A DNA stretch of 8,509 nucleotides from Geodermatophilaceae bacterium. Lineage in GTDB: Bacteria; Actinomycetota; Actinomycetes; Mycobacteriales; Geodermatophilaceae. Position 1 is the stretch's first letter, and each line of letters opens with the position of its first letter. The stretch is taken from positions 1 through 8,509 of the forward strand of contig JACCXW010000026.1 of assembly GCA_013696785.1 (NCBI GenBank), given 5' to 3'. Position numbers and translations under genes: made by a program. The notes beneath the pieces were generated by a model, which had not been told where the DNA came from, searched no databases, and saw nothing but the letters and a program-made list of their open reading frames with translations. Below, in pieces: positions 1 through 6,433 of the stretch.

Positions 1-45
1 GCAGATACGGGCCCGTAAGGCGGGCAACCGCGCCAGCCCGCGCTC
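1..45 (-). pseudogene. Possible remnant of acyl-CoA dehydrogenase C-terminal domain beyond an in-frame TGA
   Basis: Read in the same minus-strand frame as the dehydrogenase immediately to the right, these 45 bases give ERGLARLPALRARIC with no further stop. The text joins smoothly to the preceding ...AAFEHA. It resembles the start of the C-terminal helical domain of acyl-CoA dehydrogenases, where a helix carrying a basic patch and a later segment of the type LxxxPxxRxRI follow the VGVAxxAxDAA helix. This is why a nonsense codon, rather than a natural end, is suspected at 46-48. Only 15 codons are visible before the window edge, so the call is tentative. Confidence 0.4.
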
Positions 46-867
46 TCAGGCGTGCTCGAATGCGGCGTCGATCGCGGACTGCGCGACGCCGACGTACACC
101 GCGGCGTAGGAGGCGACCAACCACTGCGGCATCACCTGTGCCAGCAACAGGACCAGGCCCTCCATCCCGCCGAGCAGCGCGTCCTCGGGGACGGTGGCGT
201 CGATGTGCAGCTCGTTGCTGCCGGTCGCGCGCATGCCCAGGGAGTCCCAGGTCTCCTCCACCCGCAGGCCCTCCCCGGCCGGGACGATGAAGTGCGAGAA
301 CACCGGCGGGTCCTGGTCCGCCCGGCGGGCGGCGACGAGGTAGCCGTCGGCGTGCCCGGCCGCGGACACGAACGTCTTCGATCCCGTGATCCGGTAGCCG
401 CCGTCGACCGGCTCGTACGACGTCTTCAGCTGCGACAGCCGGCTGCCGACGCCGCGCTCGCTCATCGCGACCGCGTAGAGGGCACCGTCGGCGGCTTTGG
501 TCAGGACGCCGTCACGCATCTCGAAATACGACTCCGGTACGCCGAGCGCACGGGCCATCTCGTCCGGCGTACCCGCAAGTGCCCCCGTCACGGAGGCATG
601 CATGTTGAAGATCAAGGCGGTGGCACCGTTTCCCGCGGCAAGGGCCATCGCGACCTCGGCGTAGTCCTGGAAACCGGCGCCGGGGCCACCCAGCCGGGTC
701 GGCACCATCAGGCCGAGCAGCCCGGCAGCGCGCAGATCGGCGAAGTCCTTGTCCGGAAACTGGCCGTCGCGGTCGTGCTCGGCCGCGCGTTCGGCGAGTC
801 TGCCGGCGAGGAGATGTGCCGCGGCCACCGCCTCGGAGGGATCGGCCAACCGTTCCGGGCTGGTCAT
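46..867 (-). CDS. Acyl-CoA dehydrogenase-like flavoprotein, apparently cut short at 273 aa
   Basis: Acyl-CoA dehydrogenases are cytosolic FAD enzymes that introduce a 2,3-double bond into acyl-CoA thioesters; some relatives act as FMN monooxygenases or on carrier-bound substrates. Visible parts are the N-terminal helical domain (about residues 10-125, with the AAGLLGLMVP and GGxGAGFQDYA stretches), then the middle beta domain with AMSERGVGSRLS (134-145), DGGYRITGSKTFVSAAGHAD (155-174) and DSLGMRATGSNELHID (208-223). The reading then enters the C-terminal helical domain (VGVAQSAIDAAF) and meets TGA at 46-48. The family is normally near 380 aa, so about 100 residues, including most of the FAD-binding and catalytic C-terminal bundle, are missing. 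Start: ATG at 867 has an AAGGAGG site with 7-nt spacing and overlaps the upstream methyltransferase stop as ATGA. The frame stays open far upstream, but that part lies opposite the methyltransferase gene and does not look like protein. Substrate cannot be told from sequence. Confidence 0.8.
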   Translation of the reverse strand: MTSPERLADPSEAVAAAHLLAGRLAERAAEHDRDGQFPDKDFADLRAAGLLGLMVPTRLGGPGAGFQDYAEVAMALAAGNGATALIFNMHASVTGALAGTPDEMARALGVPESYFEMRDGVLTKAADGALYAVAMSERGVGSRLSQLKTSYEPVDGGYRITGSKTFVSAAGHADGYLVAARRADQDPPVFSHFIVPAGEGLRVEETWDSLGMRATGSNELHIDATVPEDALLGGMEGLVLLLAQVMPQWLVASYAAVYVGVAQSAIDAAFEHA

Positions 868-1568
868 CGTGGAACCTCCTTGACGCCATGACCCTGGAAG
901 AGGACGGCGGTCGACCAGGTGCGGACGACCCTCATCTTGTCCTGCCGGCGCAGCAGCGCTGCGAGGGTGGGCCGCAGGCCGTGCAGTTCGATCGCTACCC
1001 CCCCGTCCGCGCACGCGGCGCGCAGCCCGGCCCGGTTGACGAACAACGCGGGATCGTGAATCCCTTTCGGGGCTCCACCGGGGATGCGCTCGGCGATGTG
1101 GACGGCCAGGACGCGGGACAGGCGGGTGTCGGCAAGCGTGTCCAGGACGAGTGTGCCGCCGGGCCGGAGCACCCGGGTCGCCTCGGCGACAGCCTGCTGC
1201 AGGTCGGTCACGTGCTCGAGGATCTCCCCGGCGACGACGACATCGGCGATCCCGTCGGGCAATGGCAGCGCCAGTACGTCGGCGCGTACCGGATGGACAT
1301 CGTGCATCTTGGCGAGGCGCAGCGCAGAGGCGGTGATGTCCAGCCCGACGTGCCGGTAGCCGAGATGCCGGACGTGCGGTGCCAGCAGACCGGCGCCGCA
1401 GGCGAGGTCCACGAGCACGGCATCCGGTCGCTGCGCCCGCGGGATCAGCGCGCCTCTGGCCTCGGCGATCGCGTGCAACAGGGCGAACGGGCCGCTCAGG
1501 TCCCACCACACGTGTGCCAGGTCGTCGTACTGAGCCGGGTCGTTGCGGGCACGGGCGAGCGAAGGCAC
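864..1568 (-). CDS. UbiG-like class I SAM-dependent methyltransferase
   Basis: A 234-aa Rossmann-fold methyltransferase, close to the usual 230-250 aa of the UbiG/methyltransferase-11 group, which O-methylates phenolic or other small substrates from S-adenosylmethionine in the cytosol. The N-terminus NDPAQYDDLAHVWWDLSGPF (9-28) is the UbiG-type cap. Motif I is VLVDLACGAGLLAPHV (51-66). The acidic residue binding the SAM ribose is D77 in VGLDIT, and D97 is in VRADVLALP. GEILEHVTD (114-122) and VLRPGGTLVLDT (133-144) are the post-I and motif III regions. GIHDPALFV (169-177) also recalls UbiG. Start: GTG at 1568 has AAGGG (1577-1581) 8 nt upstream and places the WW motif where UbiG has it; an ATG at 1682 in the same frame would add 38 residues of unlikely composition. 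It overlaps the dehydrogenase gene by 4 bp and is presumably its co-transcribed partner. The acceptor substrate is unknown, and a role in quinone synthesis is not implied. Confidence 0.85.
   Translation of the reverse strand: MPSLARARNDPAQYDDLAHVWWDLSGPFALLHAIAEARGALIPRAQRPDAVLVDLACGAGLLAPHVRHLGYRHVGLDITASALRLAKMHDVHPVRADVLALPLPDGIADVVVAGEILEHVTDLQQAVAEATRVLRPGGTLVLDTLADTRLSRVLAVHIAERIPGGAPKGIHDPALFVNRAGLRAACADGGVAIELHGLRPTLAALLRRQDKMRVVRTWSTAVLFQGHGVKEVPR
875..881 (-). promoter_or_regulatory. Strong Shine-Dalgarno (AAGGAGG) for the dehydrogenase gene
   Basis: The minus strand reads AAGGAGG followed by seven bases (TTCCACG) and then ATG at 867-865. The site lies inside the last codons of the methyltransferase gene. 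It fixes the dehydrogenase start against the much longer open frame, and it shows that the gene has its own efficient initiation site in addition to coupling through the ATGA overlap. Confidence 0.8.
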
Positions 1569-1857
1569 GCCGTCAACCCTTACACAGTCAGCGATCGAGC
1601 CGGTGCGCGTACGCACGCCGTGAGCGCCGAGGTCGCGCGCTGCTGCCACCCGTTCGCCCTGCTCGCGTCGGCACAGCAGCAAAACAGGTGCTCACGGCGA
1701 GGCGATCAGCGACACGACGACAGGTGTCCACAAGGCGGCCCCGTAGGACTCCGTGCCCACCACCCGCGCGCTCTCCGGTGCGCCGACGCGCGACCGTGTC
1801 AGTGGATTCGGGTCGCCGGTGACGCGCATCCACTGACAACCTGCCCGTGGGGATACC
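1569..1857. other. Divergent intergenic region between methyltransferase and coiled-coil genes
   Basis: These 289 bases lie between divergent starts, so they must hold the promoters for both sides unless the starts are misplaced. No convincing paired -35/-10 elements are visible on either strand. Visible structure is a short inverted repeat GACAC-N8-GTGTC at 1711-1728 and the large concentric palindrome at 1797-1838, annotated separately. No small gene with a believable start and composition was found here. Confidence 0.6.
1797..1838. repeat. Concentric 42-bp interrupted palindrome upstream of the coiled-coil gene
   Basis: Perfect 11-bp arms TGTCAGTGGAT (1797-1807) and ATCCACTGACA (1828-1838) flank 20 bases. 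Centred on exactly the same point (between 1817 and 1818) lies an inner 12-bp imperfect palindrome, GTCGCCGGTGAC (1812-1823), whose only asymmetry is a G/T pair at matching positions. The element ends 19 nt before the GTG start at 1858 and just upstream of its GGGGA ribosome-binding stretch. There is no T-run after it, so it is not a classical terminator. It could be an operator for a multimeric regulator or a 5'-leader hairpin. Confidence 0.65.
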
Positions 1858-3120
1858 GTGCCTGACATGGGGCAGCCGTCAGCCGAGCGCTGGTGGCGAC
1901 GCGCCCGTGATCAGGCGCAGGCGGCGGCGCGCGAGGCGGCCGGCCGCGCGGCGCAGGCACTGATCGACCTCGACCGTGAGCAGACCGAGGCCGCCGAGGG
2001 CGTCCGGATGCTCACCAGCGTGGACACCAGCCACGCCGCGCAGCGGGTCGCCGCAGCGTGGGAGCCCGTCCGCGAGCAGGCCAACCACGCAGTGGCGGCG
2101 TACATGTCCGCGGTGTCGGCGGCCGACCTGAACTCCGACCTCGAAGAGCCGATTGCGGTCCATGCCGCTGAAGCGTTTCGCACGTCGGCGGATCAGCTTG
2201 CGCACGCGGTGGTGGCCGTGCGCCGGTTCATGGAGCAGTCCGGCCGCCCGCTGCAACAGGCGCGCTCGGCCCACGCGGCGGTTCCGGACCGGGTTCGGGC
2301 CGCTCAGGTCGCGGTGACATCCGCGGCGCGCGCGGTCGAGTCCGCGCAGCAGGCCGGGTTCCTGGCCCGCGAGGCGGTCGAACGGTTACAGCAGGCACGA
2401 TCTGCACTGGCCGAGCTGGATCGTGGGGTCGCTGCGCTCGGACTGCAGGGCATGCTCGACGGCGCCGCCCACGTGATCCAGCTCAGCGCCAGCGCCACCG
2501 AGGACGCCGAGTCGCTGCGCGGCCGGGCGCAGGCCCTGACGCAGCGGATCACCTCGTCCCGAACGTTCCTCCAGGTGACCGAGGCTCATCTGGACAAGGT
2601 TCCCGATGCGCTGAGCGAGCTGCGTCGCTCCTTCGTCTATCCCTCGTTCGCCGATCTGGAGACCGTGCCCGCGACGGCCGCGGCCGCGCTCAAGGAGGCC
2701 GATGCCCACCTGGACCGGGCCGCCGCGTTGGCGACGCCACAGGAGCAACGGTGGGGCGAGGCGGACGACGCGATCGCCGCAGCCCGCGCTGCGGTCGATT
2801 CCGCTGCCAGGGCGGCGCAGTCGGTGCAGCATCGTCTGAGCGCACTCAGCGCCGCAGCCGACGATCCCGGCGAAGCGCTGCGCGAGACCCGCCGGGCGGT
2901 GCGTGACGCTCAGCGCTTCCTGCTCGCCGGCCCGGACAAGCCGGCCCCCCAGCACGTGTCACGACTCGACGCGCTCGGTATCCAGCTGGACACCGCACCG
3001 GATCGGCTGGCCGCCCGGAACCGCCCGGACTACTGGGCCTACCTCACCGAGCTGTCGGCGGTAGCCCAGGGTGCCCGCGCGGTGGTCGACGCGGTACGTC
3101 AGGCGCGCGCCGACAGGTAG
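1858..3120 (+). CDS. Alanine-rich coiled-coil protein of unknown function
   Basis: I do not recognise a named family. The 420-aa product is rich in Ala, Arg, Gln and Glu and reads as almost continuous amphipathic helix. Helical stretches with heptad-like spacing are clear at about 8-50, 105-190, 210-255, 270-330 and 338-356. An Ala/Arg/Gln/Ser stretch around 145-185 recurs in similar form around 300-330, as in repeated helical bundles. The stretch RRSFVYPSFADL (256-267) is the main break in helix and looks like a turn. The tail DRLAARNRPDYWAYLTEL (382-399) carries the few aromatic residues outside the N-terminal WW. There is no signal peptide or membrane segment, so it is probably cytosolic and may be a scaffold or membrane-peripheral protein. 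Start: GTG at 1858 has GGGGA at 1849-1853; ATG at 1867 is an alternative three codons in. It converges on the Ter-linked operon, and a functional tie to that operon is only a guess from position. Confidence 0.8.
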   Translation: MPDMGQPSAERWWRRARDQAQAAAREAAGRAAQALIDLDREQTEAAEGVRMLTSVDTSHAAQRVAAAWEPVREQANHAVAAYMSAVSAADLNSDLEEPIAVHAAEAFRTSADQLAHAVVAVRRFMEQSGRPLQQARSAHAAVPDRVRAAQVAVTSAARAVESAQQAGFLAREAVERLQQARSALAELDRGVAALGLQGMLDGAAHVIQLSASATEDAESLRGRAQALTQRITSSRTFLQVTEAHLDKVPDALSELRRSFVYPSFADLETVPATAAAALKEADAHLDRAAALATPQEQRWGEADDAIAAARAAVDSAARAAQSVQHRLSALSAAADDPGEALRETRRAVRDAQRFLLAGPDKPAPQHVSRLDALGIQLDTAPDRLAARNRPDYWAYLTELSAVAQGARAVVDAVRQARADR

Positions 3121-3935
3121 TCCGGCGCTGCGGCCAGCAGCAGCCGCAGCACTTCCTCCCCACCGGCGACACCGGTCGCCGCAGTGACGAGCAGGCCGGG
3201 TCTCGTCCAGCCGAGCAGGGCCAGTTCGCCGTGCGCCGGTCGTACGGCGACGTCTGCGTACTCCAGCAGATCGGTGTCGAGAAGCGAGTCGCCGGCGGCC
3301 AGTACGACGTCGGCGCCGGTACGACGAGCCACCTCCGCGGCCGCGGCGGACTTGGTCAGCGGGCGCGGAACGCAATACAGCTTTCGGCCCTGCAGGCTGA
3401 GCACCCAGCCGCGGCCGGCGTACCACTCCTGCAGTTCGGCCAGGACTTCCGGCGGCAGCAGGTGACGGTCGACGATCGCATAGCAGAACAGGTCCTCGGC
3501 GACCAGCTCGCGCAGCAGCCACGGATCGTGGCCGTGGACATGCAGCCGGTCGCGCGCCTCGTCCAGCGGCGCGCAGCCGGTGAGGCGGTCGAGCACGCCG
3601 CGGTGCCACTCGCCGTCGGCGACACCGTGGTCCATGATCTGGCCGCCGTTGGCGACGATGGCGTAGCGGGGCGGCGGCCCGGCGAGCGTGATCCGGGCGT
3701 ACTGCTCGCGGGTCCGGGTGGTCGTCGGCACGAACTCACAGCGTTGCTGGAGCGTCCTCAGCAGTTCCACGGCAGCAACCGTCATGAACGAGGCGTCTGC
3801 TCCTCGATACCGTTCGACGCAGCTGACCGGCTGAAGGGCCGCGCCCATCGCGGCCGCGCTGTAGATCAACGTTCGGTCAAGGTCGCAGACGACCAACGTC
3901 GTCGAACCAGGCACATCGCGGTCCGGGGCCGTCAC
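3099..3935 (-). CDS. HAD-superfamily phosphatase of a Ter-linked biosynthetic operon
   Basis: A 278-aa cytosolic Mg2+-dependent hydrolase of the HAD superfamily, with a cap domain as in Cof/sucrose-phosphatase-like members. Motif I is VVCDLDRTLIYS with nucleophile D18 and acid/base D20. Motif II is the threonine run at 71-73 (VPTTTRT). The cap occupies roughly 85-190 (ANGG at 95-98, then WYAGRGW). Motif III is K195 in PLTKSAA, and motif IV is AAGDSLLDTDLL with D216 and D220. The catalytic set is complete. It is the last gene of the leftward operon, and its GTG start overlaps the TGA of the fusion gene as GTGA with no clear Shine-Dalgarno, so it is probably translated by coupling. In related Ter loci a HAD enzyme accompanies the phosphoribosyltransferases. 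The likely job is to dephosphorylate the phosphoribosyl product, which is inference. Its 3' end overlaps the convergent coiled-coil gene by 22 bp. Confidence 0.88.
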   Translation of the reverse strand: MTAPDRDVPGSTTLVVCDLDRTLIYSAAAMGAALQPVSCVERYRGADASFMTVAAVELLRTLQQRCEFVPTTTRTREQYARITLAGPPPRYAIVANGGQIMDHGVADGEWHRGVLDRLTGCAPLDEARDRLHVHGHDPWLLRELVAEDLFCYAIVDRHLLPPEVLAELQEWYAGRGWVLSLQGRKLYCVPRPLTKSAAAAEVARRTGADVVLAAGDSLLDTDLLEYADVAVRPAHGELALLGWTRPGLLVTAATGVAGGEEVLRLLLAAAPDYLSARA

Positions 3936-6433
3936 GTCGGCACCGCCGCGCTCGTCCCAGCCGAACCCGACGCACCTCTGGTAAACCGTGGATGGATCAG
4001 GCCGACGCAGGAGTACGGCAGACCATCGACGTATTCGACCGGCACCCCTCGCTCCTCGGCGAGCAGCAGGACGTGCTCGATGTCGGCGCCGGCGCCGGTT
4101 CTGGCCAGGATCCGCCAGGGCACCCGGCGCAGCAGCACCCGGGTCGTCTCCCCCACTCCGGGCTTGACGAGATTCACGTCGCCGATGCCGTAGTCGGCGC
4201 TGATCCGCTCGATCGTCGCCCAGCCGTGCCAGGTCGGCGCCTGAGGCTCCCGGCCACTGGCGGTAGAGACCTCCTGGGCAACGGCGTCGAACTGTGCGGT
4301 GATCGCGTCCAGGAACTCGGCGGACACGTCGACGTCGGCCAACTCGGCGTAGAACTTCGCGCCGTGGAAATCGCCAGGACCGATCAGGTCGTCGTTCAGG
4401 ACCGTCCGGCTGACCAGGCCGGACACGGTGGAGTTGAGGCAGGCAGACGGGACCAGGAAGTCGTCACGGGTGCCGTAGAGGGATACGCAATGCCCGGGAT
4501 CGGCGAGAACGGCAAGATCCCCGGCGAAGCGCTGCCCGGTCGTCTGGGCGTGCGCGCCGAGCGCGGCCTGAAGCTCTCGGACGATCGCGCCCTTGCCGGT
4601 CCACCCGTCGACGAACATCACATCCGCGGGGTCGTGGTGCGCGCCGAGCCAGCGCAGTGCCACCGGGTCGATCCCGCGGCCGCGGACGATGGACACCGCA
4701 TAATGCGGTACGTCGATGCCGTGGGTGAACTCCGCCCAGCGCCGCATCAGGATGCCGATCGGCGTACCGGCCCGGGCGAGCGACACCAGCACCGCACCGT
4801 GTCCACGTCGGGCCAGCACGAGCTCAGTGACCACACCGACCGCTGTCGCCACCCGGGCGGCAGAGGAAGCCAGCGCTTTGTCGAACAGCTGCCGGTAGTC
4901 AGCGGACGGGACGTACTCCACCGGCAGCGACTCGGCGTAGTGCCCCCCGCCGGACTGGATCGCCTCCTCGCGCTCCTCCGTCGGCGCCTCCAGACTCACC
5001 CCGGACAGGTCGCGGAGCAACCAGCCGATCTCTGCAGCGGCGTAGGACCCGAACTCCGGACCGCGCAGCGGCTCCGGCAGCGGACCCGGACGGTAGGACG
5101 TCACCGGTACGACGACCAGCCGCTGGCAGCACGCGCCCAATGCGTCGAGCAGTTCCGGTGCGTCGGTGTCGTTGACAACCACGATCGTGTCGAAGCCGCG
5201 CTCACCGACGCCGGGCACGACGTTGTAGGCGAACCGCTCCCCGTCGGCCGTGGCGAACGCGAGGGCGGTGCGCAGCGGATAGCCGGGGTCATCCACGGCG
5301 ATCGCCGGCGAGCGGGTCGTCGTCGAGTACCGCACCTCGGCGTCAGTGGCGTGAGCCAGCGCCACGGCGAGCCGCAGCGGGACGTACATCAGCTCCTCTG
5401 TGCCCAGCACGAGCACGCGGTCACCGGAGACGGCCGCTGCCACCTGCGCCGCGAGCCCCGGCAGCCGTCGATCCAGCGCTTCCCGGTCCGAGCGGCGGTA
5501 CCCGTGCCGGCCGCCGTCGCGCAGCCCCCGCGGCCACAACCCGTCCAGCACGATCCGGTCAGCCGCACGTCGTACGCCGGCTCCCGTCGTGCCATTTCCA
5601 TACGGCTCAGACGTGCCGATGTCGTGGCAAACGAGTGTCCCGGCGTCGAATTCACCCGAGGCCAGCGCCACGACGTCGATACTCGTCCCGAGTTCCGCGG
5701 CCAATCGGTCCAGCGCCGTGCGGTCGTCGTCAGCGCGCAGATCCGCGAGCGTCGCGACGACGTACCGGCTTCGCGGTGACACCACATGCAGTGCGGCGAT
5801 GGTATTTCGAACGGTCCGCCCGGTACTCAGCTCGTCGTCTACGAGGACGAGCGGGCCGGATCCGGTCAGCGCACCAGAATCCTCCGGCAGCAGCAGATGG
5901 CTGGTCGCGTGACTGTGCTCCTCCTCGAAGCCGGCCACGGTCCGGACGCCGGGAACCGCGCGACGGGTCGAGTGCAGGTAGTAGCAGTCCAGCAACGCGT
6001 CAGCGACGGCGTGCCCGAGACCGGTGGCGGTTTCGGCGTACCCGAGGACGACGACGCCCGAATCATCCGGCGCGGGCTCGTCGAGCGCGTCCAGCAGGGC
6101 GCTCGCCGCGCCAGCGGTTCCGCGGATCGCCGAACTCAGCAACCCGCCCAGCTGCCCCCGCCGCGCCGGGAGGGCCGTGTCGGACAGGCTTCCGGCGACC
6201 AGGAGTCCCAGCAGTCGCCCGGCGGCCAGCACCAGCCTGGGATCGGTCGGCACGTGCTTTCCGAGCACGGTCGAGACAAGCAGCTGCGGTCGGCGCGGAT
6301 TTCGGCGCAGCCCGATACCGAGCAATTCGGACACGGGCAGGCCCAGGGGCGACGCGCCGGCCCGCAACTCGGCCCCCCACCGGGCGCTCAACCAGCTGCC
6401 GGTCCACACCCGCTGCCCGCAGGCGTCGGTCAA
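3932..6433 (-). CDS. Fused phosphoribosyltransferase: PRTase_2 + TRSP + PRTase_1/StiP-like + PELOTA-like
   Basis: An 833-aa cytosolic protein joining parts that many bacteria carry as two separate genes in Ter-linked operons. PRTase_2 spans about residues 20-260, with a canonical PRPP-binding loop LVLVDDELSTGRTV (195-208). The TRSP domain (about 290-445) carries the motif that names it at T373-R374-S375-P376, followed by AIAVDDPGYPL. The second unit (about 500-725) matches PRTase_1/StiP-like proteins: VLVSLARAGTPIGILMRR (548-565), YAVSIVRGRGID (578-589) and a variant phosphate loop VMFVDGWTGKGAI (605-617). The tail (about 735-815) resembles the PELOTA RNA-binding domain (ADIEHVLLLAEERGVPVEY). 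By family knowledge, PRTases transfer a 5-phosphoribosyl group from PRPP; the acceptor is unknown. Start: TTG at 6433 overlaps the lyase stop as TTGA; a GTG at 6409 is the alternative. A 'cysteine protease' label sometimes given to StiP relatives should not be trusted for function here. Confidence 0.88.
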   Translation of the reverse strand: MTDACGQRVWTGSWLSARWGAELRAGASPLGLPVSELLGIGLRRNPRRPQLLVSTVLGKHVPTDPRLVLAAGRLLGLLVAGSLSDTALPARRGQLGGLLSSAIRGTAGAASALLDALDEPAPDDSGVVVLGYAETATGLGHAVADALLDCYYLHSTRRAVPGVRTVAGFEEEHSHATSHLLLPEDSGALTGSGPLVLVDDELSTGRTVRNTIAALHVVSPRSRYVVATLADLRADDDRTALDRLAAELGTSIDVVALASGEFDAGTLVCHDIGTSEPYGNGTTGAGVRRAADRIVLDGLWPRGLRDGGRHGYRRSDREALDRRLPGLAAQVAAAVSGDRVLVLGTEELMYVPLRLAVALAHATDAEVRYSTTTRSPAIAVDDPGYPLRTALAFATADGERFAYNVVPGVGERGFDTIVVVNDTDAPELLDALGACCQRLVVVPVTSYRPGPLPEPLRGPEFGSYAAAEIGWLLRDLSGVSLEAPTEEREEAIQSGGGHYAESLPVEYVPSADYRQLFDKALASSAARVATAVGVVTELVLARRGHGAVLVSLARAGTPIGILMRRWAEFTHGIDVPHYAVSIVRGRGIDPVALRWLGAHHDPADVMFVDGWTGKGAIVRELQAALGAHAQTTGQRFAGDLAVLADPGHCVSLYGTRDDFLVPSACLNSTVSGLVSRTVLNDDLIGPGDFHGAKFYAELADVDVSAEFLDAITAQFDAVAQEVSTASGREPQAPTWHGWATIERISADYGIGDVNLVKPGVGETTRVLLRRVPWRILARTGAGADIEHVLLLAEERGVPVEYVDGLPYSCVGLIHPRFTRGASGSAGTSAAVPT

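Noticed and set aside
52..891. 279-codon plus-strand open frame opposite the dehydrogenase
   Set aside because: Antisense of clear dehydrogenase motifs; high Arg/Gly/His and no plausible fold.
868..1509. Upstream extension of the dehydrogenase frame
   Set aside because: It lies within the methyltransferase gene in another frame, has Arg/Pro/Gly-rich composition, and the ATG at 867 has a strong Shine-Dalgarno.
1711..1728. GACAC-N8-GTGTC inverted repeat as an operator
   Set aside because: The arms are only 5 bp, which is expected by chance in GC-rich sequence, and it has no clear relation to a promoter.
1797..1838. Rho-independent terminator
   Set aside because: A good stem exists, but no T-run follows on either strand and it lies upstream of a start, between divergent genes.
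816..1865. 349-codon plus-strand open frame across the methyltransferase
   Set aside because: Antisense of the methyltransferase; no recognisable motif, and composition is typical of a shadow.
1858..3120. TelA-type toxic anion resistance protein
   Set aside because: TelA would fit the Ter context and is also helical, but none of its characteristic sequence stretches can be seen here.
3992..5779. 595-codon plus-strand open frame opposite the phosphoribosyltransferase gene
   Set aside because: It is the antisense shadow of a well-supported gene; its product is rich in Arg, Gln, His and Pro in the pattern expected from reversed GC-rich codons and shows no motif.
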